Source: Ghiorsea sp. (GTDB lineage: Bacteria; Pseudomonadota; Zetaproteobacteria; Mariprofundales; Mariprofundaceae). Taken from it: a DNA stretch of 36,547 nt. The stretch spans positions 1-36,547 of the forward strand of contig JALUNK010000075.1 in NCBI GenBank assembly GCA_027055255.1, in the 5' to 3' direction. Each line of letters opens with the position of its first letter. The stretch's first letter is position 1. Below the pieces are notes generated by a model. It saw only the letters and a list, made by a program, of their open reading frames with translations. It ran no database searches and was not told the DNA's origin. The translations under genes were made by a program, and so were the position numbers. Positions 7,817 to 15,339 of this stretch are shown piece after piece.

Positions 7817-8973
7817 CGCTTCTCAATCGGAATATATGCTTGATTGTTTTGACCATTATAAATTTGCATAGGCCGATAAATGCGACCATCTGTCAACTGC
7901 TCACGCCAGTGTGCAAGCCAACCTGCAACACGTGATACCGCAAACACAGGCGTAAATAAGTCTGTTTCAATACCTAACTTACGATAAACAATGCCTGAAT
8001 AAAAATCCACATTGGGGCAAATACCTTTCTTGCCTAGTGTTTCTTTAGAGAACTGCTCAATATATTTTGCAATTTCATAGGTCGGGTCTTCACCCAACTC
8101 CAAAGCTAATTTATGGTATAGTTTTTGTAATAAGGTCGCTCTTGGGTCTTTGGTTTTGTAAATTCTATGCCCTAAACCTGCAATTTTTTCTTTGTTCTTG
8201 AGTTTATTTTGCAAATAATGCTCTGCTTTATCCAAGGAACCAATTTCATCCAACATGTACAACACATCTTCATTGGCTCCGCCATGCAGTGCACCCGATA
8301 ATGAGCCTATCGCTGCGCTAATCGATGAATAAGGGTCAGCTTGAGATGAAGCAACAACCATGGTCGAGAATGTACTGGCATTCATGGTGTGTTCGGCATG
8401 TACAATCAATGCCACATCCATAATTCGCTCAGCCAAAGGGCTAGGCACATTGCCTGTTAGCATGTATAAAAAGTTTGCGGCATGAGATAAGTCAGTGCGC
8501 GGAGGAATCGGGTCATCTCCTTTCCGCATCCGTGCATGTGCTGCAACAATCGTAGGAAGCTTGGCAATCAAACGCAGATATACTTGGCGAATTTCATCTT
8601 CTTCTAGCGTTTGGTTTAACCCTGACTCAATGGGGTAAAACATGCCCAGCACCGCAACACAAGCTTGAAGTGCATCCATAGGGTGAGCCGATTCAGGAAA
8701 ACATTTGATGACATCACGAACACGAAACTTAATGGTGCGATGGTAACGAAGTTCCTCATCCCATTTTGCCAATTCATCAGCCGTGGGTAGCCTTCCATAA
8801 ATCAATAAGTATGACGTTTCTTCATAGGAAGACTGCTCAGCTAATTCTTCGATATCCATGCCACGATATGCAAGCATACCTTTTTGCCCGTCAATCGTAG
8901 ACACACCTGACTCAGCCACAGGAATCCCTGCTAAACCAGGTGAGTAACATGCAATATCTTGCTTAGAAGCCAT
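7813..8973 (-). CDS. gltA: Citrate synthase
   Basis: Condenses acetyl-CoA with oxaloacetate, the entry step of the TCA cycle, in the cytoplasm. The 386-residue length fits the shorter dimeric class rather than the hexameric E. coli type. Catalytic signatures are present: SLSGALHGGANEDVL with the first His, GLGHRIYKTKDPR with the second, and NVDFYSGIVYRKLG with the catalytic Asp. The N-terminus (SPGLAGIPVAESGVSTIDG) is typical of this class. I chose the ATG at 8973 because GGAG lies seven bases upstream; the track's 8991 start is a TTG upstream of that site. No prp genes are nearby, so a 2-methylcitrate synthase role is less likely. An autotroph still needs this enzyme for biosynthetic 2-oxoglutarate. 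Confidence 0.93.
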   Translation of the reverse strand: MASKQDIACYSPGLAGIPVAESGVSTIDGQKGMLAYRGMDIEELAEQSSYEETSYLLIYGRLPTADELAKWDEELRYHRTIKFRVRDVIKCFPESAHPMDALQACVAVLGMFYPIESGLNQTLEEDEIRQVYLRLIAKLPTIVAAHARMRKGDDPIPPRTDLSHAANFLYMLTGNVPSPLAERIMDVALIVHAEHTMNASTFSTMVVASSQADPYSSISAAIGSLSGALHGGANEDVLYMLDEIGSLDKAEHYLQNKLKNKEKIAGLGHRIYKTKDPRATLLQKLYHKLALELGEDPTYEIAKYIEQFSKETLGKKGICPNVDFYSGIVYRKLGIETDLFTPVFAVSRVAGWLAHWREQLTDGRIYRPMQIYNGQNNQAYIPIEKR

Positions 8974-9034
8974 GATGAATCTCCATATCAATATGTCGTA
9001 AAAAGGCTAGTCACCTTACAAATAAAGCTAAAAA

Positions 9035-9054
9035 TGTCAATACAACATTGTATT
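9035..9054. promoter_or_regulatory. Palindrome overlapping a likely gltA -35 element
   Basis: The arms AATACAA (9039-9045) and TTGTATT (9048-9054) form a perfect 7+2+7 palindrome in the space between divergent gltA and the glutaredoxin gene. On the minus strand a consensus TTGACA (9040-9035) overlaps its inner end, with a poor -10 (TAAGGT) 16 bases on. This looks like an operator placed on a promoter. The binding protein is unknown. Confidence 0.5.
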
Positions 9055-9122
9055 TAAAAAATAGTGCCATTGTGATTTAAATCCGTAGTCTTTTGCCTGA
9101 ACAGACTGAGCATGGGGTAATC

Positions 9123-9527
9123 ATGATTAAAGCAATTCTTTTAAAGATTTTTCGTGAAGGTGTAGGTGGACTGATGGCGCTTATCAGCTTTATCACCACA
9201 CCAGCCAAAGTGAAACGTAGCCCTGACGAACAAGAACAAGTGAATGCAGAAGTGCAGCATATGTCATTATACCAGTATTTTGCTTGCCCCTTTTGCATCA
9301 AAGTTCGCCGTCATATTCGCCGTCTGAACTTGCCCATGGAATATTGCGATGCACAGGTCCGTGGTGGAGAGCACAGAAACACTTTAGAAAAAGAAGGTGG
9401 CGCCATTAAAGTACCATGCTTGCGTATTGATGAAGGTGAAGAAACCATTTGGCTGTATGAATCCAATGATATTATTGCCTATTTAAACAACCGATTTGAC
9501 CCAACACTTTCTGAGGAAAAAGCTTAA
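9123..9527 (+). CDS. Glutaredoxin with an N-terminal membrane segment
   Basis: A thiol-disulfide protein of 134 residues. The C-terminal two thirds is a glutaredoxin-like fold with the active site YFACPFCIKVRRHIRRL, the cis-proline in GGAIKVPCLRID, and WLYESNDIIAYL at the end. Before it lies a hydrophobic segment (residues about 2-27, MIKAILLKIF...GLMALISFITT), which suggests membrane anchoring with the redox domain probably facing the cytoplasm. CPFC is an atypical active site, most glutaredoxins having CPYC. The ATG at 9123 is chosen over the upstream TTG at 9093. The response regulator gene follows after seven bases, so the two are probably cotranscribed. Reduction of a membrane-bound partner is plausible, but none can be named. 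Confidence 0.85.
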   Translation: MIKAILLKIFREGVGGLMALISFITTPAKVKRSPDEQEQVNAEVQHMSLYQYFACPFCIKVRRHIRRLNLPMEYCDAQVRGGEHRNTLEKEGGAIKVPCLRIDEGEETIWLYESNDIIAYLNNRFDPTLSEEKA

Positions 9528-9534
9528 TTCAGCC

Positions 9535-10203
9535 ATGAACTTGCCAAAAAATCATAGTGTACTTTTGCTTGAAGATGAGCGACCAGCACGCGAACATTTA
9601 GCGGCAGCCATTGATATACACCCGCAATTATCTTTGGTCGATGCTGTTGCTTCGTGTAAAGAGGCCATCAAGGCTCTGGGCGAACACCAGCCTGATATTC
9701 TCGTCTCTGACTTGGGGCTTCCCGATGGGCATGGTGTGCAAGTTATTCGTGAAGCCAAACAATTGTATCCTAATATCGAAATTTTAGTGGTCACCATGTA
9801 TGCCGATGAAGAACATGTCGTTGAAGCCTTAGAAGCTGGTGCAAGTGGTTACTTACTCAAGCGCCAAGCTTTTGAAACATTAGCCGATGCCATTCTTACT
9901 GTTATGCGCGGCGAATCTGCCATTAGCCCTGAAGTTGCCCGCTTTTTACTTAAACGATTCAACCTAAGTCGCCAACCTCCTGAACAACAAGTCAAAAGTC
10001 CTCTTACAGCGCGCGAGCATGACGTGCTTAAGTGGATTGCTAAAGGGTATAGTTATGATGAAATTGCAGATATTTTAAAAATGTCGGTGAATACTGTACG
10101 CACCCATATTCGTAATGTTTATAAGAAGCTTGAAGTCTCATCACGCACAGAAGCTGTATTTGAAGCCACCAACCTTGGTATTTTAGACCTTAAAGCCCAG
10201 TAA
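9535..10203 (+). CDS. NarL/FixJ-type response regulator (orphan)
   Basis: Two-component DNA-binding regulator of 222 residues. The receiver domain (about 6-125) has the acidic pair in LLLEDERPA, the phospho-acceptor Asp in LVSDLGLPDG (residue 59), the conserved Thr in VVTMYAD and the Lys in GYLLKRQ. A LuxR-type helix-turn-helix follows (about 155-215: LTAREHDVLKWIAKGYSYDEIADIL). No histidine kinase gene lies beside it; the upstream partner is the membrane glutaredoxin. The ATG at 9535 gives a standard N-terminus, whereas the track's 9496 start is a TTG within the upstream gene. It ends seven bases from dnaB, tail to tail. Its target genes cannot be deduced. Confidence 0.92.
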   Translation: MNLPKNHSVLLLEDERPAREHLAAAIDIHPQLSLVDAVASCKEAIKALGEHQPDILVSDLGLPDGHGVQVIREAKQLYPNIEILVVTMYADEEHVVEALEAGASGYLLKRQAFETLADAILTVMRGESAISPEVARFLLKRFNLSRQPPEQQVKSPLTAREHDVLKWIAKGYSYDEIADILKMSVNTVRTHIRNVYKKLEVSSRTEAVFEATNLGILDLKAQ

Positions 10204-10210
10204 AGGGTAA

Positions 10211-11599
10211 CTAAAACCCTGAATGTTCACCCGAAAAGTTTTCGAAACGCGTAAATTCTTTTAAAAATGTAAGGCGTGTTGTACCAATCGGCCCATTCCG
10301 TTGTTTCGCAATAATAATTTCAGCCAAACCTTCATTTTCAGGCTTTTTATTATAAACCTCATCACGATAAATAAACATAATCACATCGGCATCTTGCTCA
10401 ATCGCACCCGATTCTCGCAAATCTGACATCATTGGGCGTTTATCCGCGCGCGATTCCAAAGAACGGTTAAGCTGAGATAATATAATAATCGGTACATCCA
10501 ACTCTTTGGCTAAACCTTTGAGAGAACGTGTCATTTCACTGATTTCCAAATCTTTTCGATCCGCGTTGGCATTGCCCGTCATCAGTTGCAGATAATCAAT
10601 CAAGACCAAATCCAAGCGGCCTTGTTCACGTTTTAAACGGCGGCATTTGGAGCGTACTTCAAGCACAGATATACCTGGCGTATCATCAACAAATATCGCA
10701 GCTTCAGAAAGTTTTCCTGTGCCTGATGCAAGCTTACGCCAATCATCTGTGGCAAAGCTTCCTGTCCGCATTTTAGACATGTCTACACGCGATTCTGCTG
10801 CCAATAGTCGCATACCGATTTGTTGCGCCGACATTTCAAGTGAGAACACAGCAACGGCATTCGGTTCAACATCACGAATCGCTGCATTTTGTGCTAAGTT
10901 CATCACAAATGCAGTTTTACCCATACTTGGACGACCTGCAATCACGATCAAATCACCACGTTGCAAACCTGCTGTTTTTTCATCCAAGTCCGTAAAACCC
11001 GTGGCAACACCTGTGATTTTACGTTGGTCATCATAACGACGTTGTAACTCTTCATAACCTTCTTTAATAAGGTCTTTAAGGTTTTGAAATGTTGGTTTGG
11101 TTGAGCTAAAGCTTTCCGCCACAGCCAACATTTGTGATTCGGACGCATCCAAATGCTCACCCACAGGTTTAATGGGATTTTCATAAACTTCTTGTGAAAT
11201 TTTTGTGCATACTTTTAACAGTTGACGTAAAATAGCGCGTTCACGCACGATTTCAGCATAATGCCTTACATTCGCAGAGGTTGGTATGAGCGAAATCAAG
11301 TCACCCAAATAGGTTTCTCCACCGCACTGTTCCAATTCACCTGAACGTTCCAAGTAATCTTTAACAGTCAGCGCATCAACAGGGTTGTTTTGACCCGCAA
11401 GGGAAAGAATCGCATGAAATATAAAGCCATTGGCAGCCACATAAAAATGCTCAGGCACAAGAATGCCCTCAAGTCGCTCTAAAGCTTCTGGGTCAAGCAT
11501 AACCCCACCCAACACTGCACACTCAGCATCACGAGCATGAGGAGGAACTCGCTCGCGTAAGTTTAACTCACGCGGCGAGGTATCTCCGTCTTCAATCAA
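10211..11599 (-). CDS. dnaB: Replicative DNA helicase
   Basis: Hexameric 5'-3' helicase that unwinds DNA at the replication fork. The N-terminal primase-interacting domain begins VPPHARDAECAVLGGVMLDPEAL. The RecA-like ATPase domain has Walker A GRPSMGKTAFVMNLA (around residue 205-215), Walker B LDLVLIDYLQLM, and the C-terminal motif DLRESGAIEQDADVIMFIYR. The 462-residue length is normal and no intein is present. The start appears to be TTG at 11599, overlapping the rplI stop (TTGA). The next in-frame ATG lies 33 codons in and would delete the conserved N-terminus. It is the last gene of the rpsF operon, coupling ribosomal protein and helicase supply. Confidence 0.96.
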   Translation of the reverse strand: MIEDGDTSPRELNLRERVPPHARDAECAVLGGVMLDPEALERLEGILVPEHFYVAANGFIFHAILSLAGQNNPVDALTVKDYLERSGELEQCGGETYLGDLISLIPTSANVRHYAEIVRERAILRQLLKVCTKISQEVYENPIKPVGEHLDASESQMLAVAESFSSTKPTFQNLKDLIKEGYEELQRRYDDQRKITGVATGFTDLDEKTAGLQRGDLIVIAGRPSMGKTAFVMNLAQNAAIRDVEPNAVAVFSLEMSAQQIGMRLLAAESRVDMSKMRTGSFATDDWRKLASGTGKLSEAAIFVDDTPGISVLEVRSKCRRLKREQGRLDLVLIDYLQLMTGNANADRKDLEISEMTRSLKGLAKELDVPIIILSQLNRSLESRADKRPMMSDLRESGAIEQDADVIMFIYRDEVYNKKPENEGLAEIIIAKQRNGPIGTTRLTFLKEFTRFENFSGEHSGF

Positions 11600-12045
11600 G
11601 TAGCTTCAGCTTCCACTGTGATTTTAATCGTTGCAACTACATCAGGGTGCAAACGAACACGAAATTCTTGTTCGCCTACTTCTTTGATAGGTGCGTCTTG
11701 TAAAATATCACGGCGCGCAACATCATAACCTTCCGCACTAATCAATTCTGCCAACTCATTCGAGCCAATAGAACCATACAAATGTTTACCATCTGATGTC
11801 GCACGAACCACGGTTAGGTCCAATGAAGACATTTTTTCAGCTTCAGCTTGTGCTGTTTCTAGCACAGTACGTTGCTGCTCTTCTAGTACTGAACGGCGAC
11901 GTTCAAATACTTTACGGTTACTTGCATTTGCAGATACCGCTTTATTGTTAGGTAGCAAAAAGTTACGACCATACCCATCACGAACTTTAACTTCGTCACC
12001 GACATTACCTAGACCTTCTACACGTTCCAAAAGAATTAAATCCAT
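11596..12045 (-). CDS. rplI: 50S ribosomal protein L9
   Basis: Large-subunit protein at the base of the L1 stalk. At 149 residues it has the L9 layout. The N-terminal domain starts MDLILLERVEGLGNVGDEVKVRDGYGRNFLLP. A long central helix (about 40-75) follows, then a C-terminal domain containing DGKHLYGSIGSNELAELI. Two consecutive ATG codons exist (12048 and 12045). I prefer the second because the AGGAG upstream is then about seven bases away; the first overlaps the DUF2232 stop as ATGA. Either choice leaves the protein intact. dnaB begins at the rplI stop. Confidence 0.96.
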   Translation of the reverse strand: MDLILLERVEGLGNVGDEVKVRDGYGRNFLLPNNKAVSANASNRKVFERRRSVLEEQQRTVLETAQAEAEKMSSLDLTVVRATSDGKHLYGSIGSNELAELISAEGYDVARRDILQDAPIKEVGEQEFRVRLHPDVVATIKITVEAEAT

Positions 12046-13049
12046 CATTTTTCTCCTGTTGTCGGAACTATGTTCCGACGAAAATTAAACCAAATATCAA
12101 CCAGTCCAAGCAGCGCAAAAACAACAACCACAAAAGACCAAAAAAACAACATCACATACATCACAAGTATGGTACTCATCATACTACGGCTTTTCAGCCA
12201 AGCGTGAGCAACCACCACACCTTGCACCGCAAGCATACCTGCTAACATCATCACACCGCTCAAGGCTAAATACTGTAAATTTCCGTCTGCTAAATTAGCA
12301 AATCCTAAAAAAATCAACAATACAAAAGCTAATGTTTTCGGTAGCGAAAAGGATAACACATCCTTTTCTTCACCTTGGTAGAAACCATATTTCTGCGCAA
12401 CTTTACGCGCAAAAATTAAATCACTCCACCAAATAATCCACAAACCAAAAATAAAAAAGCCCGGAAACACTTTCACCATCATGCTTTGCAAACCTTGCAT
12501 CGCAATAATGTCTGACTTCGCACCTGGCGGAATCCTTGAAATCATCGTATCAAACACAGGTTGAAACTGCTGATGTACAAAAGCTTCCACATCTTGCGAT
12601 CCCGCACTTACCATCATGGCAAATGCAACACCGAAAAACAAAACCAAAGCCAGTATCCAGCCTGCCTGACCCAAACCTTTTTGCTGCATCACCTGAACAG
12701 CAAATGCAGGAAGCACAACAAACAGCAATATAAACACAAGCACTGTATTCAAGCTTCCCGATGAAAGAACAAACAACAGTATTGCTGCTATTCCACCGGC
12801 TTGAAGGCTATATTTCAAACCACCACCCAAGCTGACCAAAGCAAACAAACTTGGAACAGCAAGGTGCAATAACACACCAAACATTAAGAATACAAAAGCT
12901 ACCATTCTTAAGTTTCCAACCAACATATTGAACCAATATGCCGACGTTAACATCATGACTGCCAACACAGCACAAAGCACCCGATTTGTTAAAAATAAAT
13001 CAACCACTTTCGGCATAGGTGCGCCTGTTGGGCTGGGCTCTGGACTCAT
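12045..13049 (-). CDS. DUF2232 (YybS-like) integral membrane protein
   Basis: A hydrophobic protein of 334 residues with about eight or nine membrane helices, spread through residues 15-320 and almost without soluble domains. Residues about 165-205 form the longest non-membrane loop (DVEAFVHQQFQPVFDTMISRIPPGAKS). It matches the DUF2232/YybS family in layout and in its position between rpsR and rplI, a conserved placement in several bacterial groups. The function is unknown; some relatives resemble the membrane part of vitamin transporters, but no substrate is supported here. The ATG at 13049 follows a TTG that the ORF track used. No clear ribosome binding site precedes it, so MPKVVDLF at 13016 is an alternative start. 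Confidence 0.8.
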   Translation of the reverse strand: MSPEPSPTGAPMPKVVDLFLTNRVLCAVLAVMMLTSAYWFNMLVGNLRMVAFVFLMFGVLLHLAVPSLFALVSLGGGLKYSLQAGGIAAILLFVLSSGSLNTVLVFILLFVVLPAFAVQVMQQKGLGQAGWILALVLFFGVAFAMMVSAGSQDVEAFVHQQFQPVFDTMISRIPPGAKSDIIAMQGLQSMMVKVFPGFFIFGLWIIWWSDLIFARKVAQKYGFYQGEEKDVLSFSLPKTLAFVLLIFLGFANLADGNLQYLALSGVMMLAGMLAVQGVVVAHAWLKSRSMMSTILVMYVMLFFWSFVVVVFALLGLVDIWFNFRRNIVPTTGEK

Positions 13050-13079
13050 CAATGAATAATCAAGCGAGTGTGCGAACGC

Positions 13080-13442
13080 TTACTTATTATGCAAAGGTGT
13101 AAACGATAACAATGCCAATACACGTGCGCGTTTAATCGCAGTCGTTAATTGACGTTGATGTTTTGCACATGTGCTTGTCACGCGAGACGGAATGATTTTA
13201 GAACGTTCTGAAATGAACTGTCCCAAAAGCACAGGGTCTTTGTGATCAATGTTTAAACTTGTGTCTGCACAAAATTTGCAGAATTTACGACGACGCTGGA
13301 ATTTTCCACCACGGCCACCTGGTCCACGACGTTGTGGACGCTCTGGACGACCACCTTCACGTGTAGGGCGAGCAGGACGAGAATCAGCAGTTCTTGCTGC
13401 TGGTGCTGCCGCTTCTTTTTTTACTGTATTTTCTTCACTCAT
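13080..13442 (-). CDS. rpsR: 30S ribosomal protein S18 with basic N-terminal extension
   Basis: Small-subunit protein that pairs with S6 on the platform of the 30S subunit. The conserved core occupies about residues 50-120: [45 protein letters not shown] and [11 protein letters not shown]. It is preceded by about 48 unusual residues rich in Arg, Pro, Gly and Ala (for example [20 protein letters not shown]). Typical bacterial S18 is about 75-90 residues, so this 120-residue form has an added, probably disordered and RNA-binding tail. AGGAG nine bases before the ATG fixes the start. It follows priB after two bases. Confidence 0.96.
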   Translation of the reverse strand: MSEENTVKKEAAAPAARTADSRPARPTREGGRPERPQRRGPGGRGGKFQRRRKFCKFCADTSLNIDHKDPVLLGQFISERSKIIPSRVTSTCAKHQRQLTTAIKRARVLALLSFTPLHNK

Positions 13443-13444
13443 TC

Positions 13445-13768
13445 TTATTCTCCTAAATTTGATTGGCTAATTTGACTAATCCAAATTTCAACCTGTCCCC
13501 ACCGTTGCTGCCCATCTCGGCTATAGTAACGGCGGCGAAGCTCACCTTGTATGTTCACGGCCTGACCTTTAAGTTTAATCAAAGATTCAGCGTGTTCACC
13601 TTCGGCGCGTAGTGGCATCGGTTGTTCGTTTATCATTGTGGCTCTTTTTTGACCCAAATGTGGACGTTCAACGATTAAAGATGCAACCACTGCAAGGCTT
13701 CCATCTGGCATCCAGCGATCATGAATATCATCAATGATACCATGAAGCTTGACACAATTAGTCTTCAG
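13445..13768 (-). CDS. priB: PriB-like primosomal replication protein N, apparent CTG start
   Basis: Single-strand DNA-binding OB-fold protein used in PriA-dependent replication restart. The ORF track shows only 88 codons from an internal ATG (13711), but the open frame continues upstream. It reads [21 protein letters not shown], which matches the first beta strands of PriB (E. coli [21 protein letters not shown]). No ATG, GTG or TTG occurs there. A CTG at 13768 lies six bases after GAGG and gives 107 residues, close to the 104 of E. coli PriB. That start overlaps the rpsF tail by 11 bases. The place between rpsF and rpsR is the classical priB position. Start codon use is inference; the identity is well supported by position, length and fold pattern. 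Confidence 0.8.
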   Translation of the reverse strand: MKTNCVKLHGIIDDIHDRWMPDGSLAVVASLIVERPHLGQKRATMINEQPMPLRAEGEHAESLIKLKGQAVNIQGELRRRYYSRDGQQRWGQVEIWISQISQSNLGE

Positions 13769-14333
13769 CTTTTTCCTCTGTCGCTTCTTCGGCTTTAGCT
13801 TCTTTCTTTACTGTAGCCTTTTTAGCAGGTGCTTTCTTAGGCTCTGCTTCTGCTTTAGCTTCAGTTGCTTTTTCAACTGGTGCTTCTTCAGACTTAGCTT
13901 CAGTTTTTTCTTCGGCTTTAGTTTCAGACTCGGCTTCAGTTGCTTTTTCAGTTGGTGTTTCTTCAGACTTAGCTTCAGCTTTTTCTTCTGTAGGTTTGTC
14001 TTCAGATGCAGCAACGCGACGACGCAATAGCGGCGAAGGCTCATCAGAAAGTTCAGTAATGCTTGTGGTCAAAAAGCGCATCACGCGTTCATCAAGGCGC
14101 AAAGTCTCATCAATCATTTTAGACACGTCCGCAGCACCATCAGTAACAAGTAATGAATAATGTCCGCGATTACGTTTTTGGATAGAATAAGCAAGTGGAC
14201 GAGAACCCCAGTATTCGCGTTTCACGATACGGGCTCCAGCTTTTTCAATTTTATCGACCAACTCATTGGTCATTGTTTCGGTATTTTCCTGAGAGATATC
14301 AGGGTTTACGATAAACACTGTTTCGTAATACAT
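13758..14333 (-). CDS. rpsF: 30S ribosomal protein S6 with repetitive charged C-terminal tail
   Basis: Partner of S18 on the 30S platform. The conserved domain spans residues 1-100 (MYYETVFIVNPDIS, REYWGSRPLAYSIQKRNRGHY, LRLDERVMRFLTT). The remaining 85 or so residues are almost only Glu, Lys, Ala, Thr, Ser and Pro. They include a 25-residue tandem repeat (EEKAEAKSEETPTEKATEAE / EEKTEAKSEEAPVEKATEAK), with a DNA period of 75 bases. Most S6 proteins are 95-140 residues, so 191 is long. GAGGAG just upstream fixes the ATG at 14333; the track's longer start at 14384 lies inside the structured leader. It is the first gene of the operon that ends with dnaB. Confidence 0.96.
   Translation of the reverse strand: MYYETVFIVNPDISQENTETMTNELVDKIEKAGARIVKREYWGSRPLAYSIQKRNRGHYSLLVTDGAADVSKMIDETLRLDERVMRFLTTSITELSDEPSPLLRRRVAASEDKPTEEKAEAKSEETPTEKATEAESETKAEEKTEAKSEEAPVEKATEAKAEAEPKKAPAKKATVKKEAKAEEATEEKAED
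13861..13990. repeat. 75-bp tandem repeat in the rpsF tail
   Basis: Plus-strand copies begin TCAGTTGCTTTTTCA at 13861 and again at 13936. They differ at only a few positions over more than 50 bases. They encode the 25-residue Glu/Lys/Ala repeat of the S6 tail and indicate expansion by duplication. Confidence 0.8.
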
Positions 14334-14470
14334 AGCGCTCCTCTTGGTATGATTATCTTTGCGATAATCTTTGCTTTGAAACATTTTTAGGCGCGTTCAA
14401 AGCAAGGTTATTTTAGTTTCACTACTTTCGCAGCGAGGCGGCACGATAATACCTATATATATAAAGTCAA
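14334..14470 (-). promoter_or_regulatory. rpsF operon promoter and structured leader
   Basis: Reading on the minus strand, a TTGACT -35-like element (14470-14465) is followed 16 bases later by TATCGT (14448-14443). Two stem-loops come next. The first has perfect 10-base arms (14396-14405 and 14371-14380, TTGCTTTGAA) around a 15-base loop. The second has perfect 7-base arms (GATTATC/GATAATC, 14351-14369) around a five-base loop and ends some 20 bases before the rpsF start. Many rpsF leaders bind the S6:S18 complex to repress their own translation. The position fits such a role, but I do not see the CCG bulge of the known motif in these loops. Confidence 0.5.
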
Positions 14471-14482
14471 ACTTCTTTAACC

Positions 14483-15307
14483 TTACCAAGACCTGCCATA
14501 ACTCAAGCCAAAAGGGAAAGACCAGACATGACCTCGGTTTGACCATGATGTTTTAGCAGCACCAGCTTCTACGATATAAAAAATATCAGAATCGGTGGAA
14601 TACTGGTAGCCAAGCAATATGCCAAACGATTTACTGGTTGTTTTTACGCTCCTATAAATCGCCTCTCGGTCTGACCAAAGTCTTCCTGTGAAGTCTTCGT
14701 TACTCATAAAGGTATTGATATAGGTAAGATGATTGGGGCTGTACCGATAGCCAGTATTTGCAGATATATCGAACAATTTGGTTGCTGTTTCAGTATTAGC
14801 AACATTTACCCCAGTATTAAACAGTGAATCAAACGTTTTTTCAACAATATTATAGCCCTGATTTTTACTTTCAAACTGCCCGTACTTTGCACTTAAACTA
14901 AATTTTAATCCTTCATCTTTTATAAGTTTTGATCCGCCAAGCAATTGAATCTTTAGCCCTAGGATGCCATAGACATCAAGGTAAGCATCCATGTTTTCGA
15001 GCAAGCCAAAATTGATTAAGAAGTTGAGCTTCTTATCTCGCTTTTTTATGCTTTCTTGAGTGCTCGTAACAAGGTTTGAAGTAGCTATTAGAGAGTCTGT
15101 TTCTATAAAACCAAATTCATATTCGGGCTCTTTAAAAGCAGTAGAAACAATGACATTTCCTTCGGCAAAGCCTCCCGATGTTTCAGGCGTTGAGAAGTGA
15201 AGTAATTTAGGCTGGTGAATAAGTGACACCCTTGATGAGGAACAACCTGCTAAAAGCACCAAGCAACAAAGTGCTATGACATATTTTAACCTTTCTTTAC
15301 TGAACAT
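14483..15307 (-). CDS. Putative outer-membrane lipoprotein, possibly beta-barrel
   Basis: I do not recognise a named family. The ATG at 15307 gives a textbook lipoprotein signal peptide (KYVIALCCLVLLAGC) with the lipid-anchored Cys at about residue 22. After it comes a 250-residue domain of alternating polar and hydrophobic stretches: GLKFSLSAKYGQF, DISANTGYRYSPNHLTYINTF, FGILLGYQYSTDSDIFYIVEAGA. It ends GHVWSFPFGLSYGRSW, with a terminal aromatic residue as in outer-membrane barrels. No catalytic motif is visible. The track's longer start (15343) is a TTG overlapping aat. It lies 36 bases downstream of aat and may be cotranscribed with it. Confidence 0.72.
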   Translation of the reverse strand: MFSKERLKYVIALCCLVLLAGCSSSRVSLIHQPKLLHFSTPETSGGFAEGNVIVSTAFKEPEYEFGFIETDSLIATSNLVTSTQESIKKRDKKLNFLINFGLLENMDAYLDVYGILGLKIQLLGGSKLIKDEGLKFSLSAKYGQFESKNQGYNIVEKTFDSLFNTGVNVANTETATKLFDISANTGYRYSPNHLTYINTFMSNEDFTGRLWSDREAIYRSVKTTSKSFGILLGYQYSTDSDIFYIVEAGAAKTSWSNRGHVWSFPFGLSYGRSW

Positions 15308-15339
15308 GAGGTACAGATTAATTGTTATACCAAATAGCG

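Noticed and set aside
7813-8973. Citrate synthase as 2-methylcitrate synthase
   Set aside because: No prpB, prpD or acnD gene is nearby; sequence alone cannot fully exclude it.
10204-10220. AGGGT...ACCCT inverted repeat between the response regulator and dnaB as a terminator
   Set aside because: Only five base pairs and no T-tract on either strand.
13709-13711. ATG at 13711 as the start of the gene between rpsF and rpsR
   Set aside because: It would remove the first strand of the OB fold and has no ribosome binding site; PriB-like sequence continues upstream in frame.
13861-13990. Repeats in the rpsF tail as a CRISPR or other non-coding array
   Set aside because: The period is 75 bases, a multiple of three, in frame and coding; there are no unique spacers.
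13749-14044. ORFs over the rpsF tail on both strands (Phe/Cys-rich plus strand, Lys/Leu-rich minus strand)
   Set aside because: They are other-frame readings of the Glu/Lys/Ala repeat, created by low-complexity sequence.
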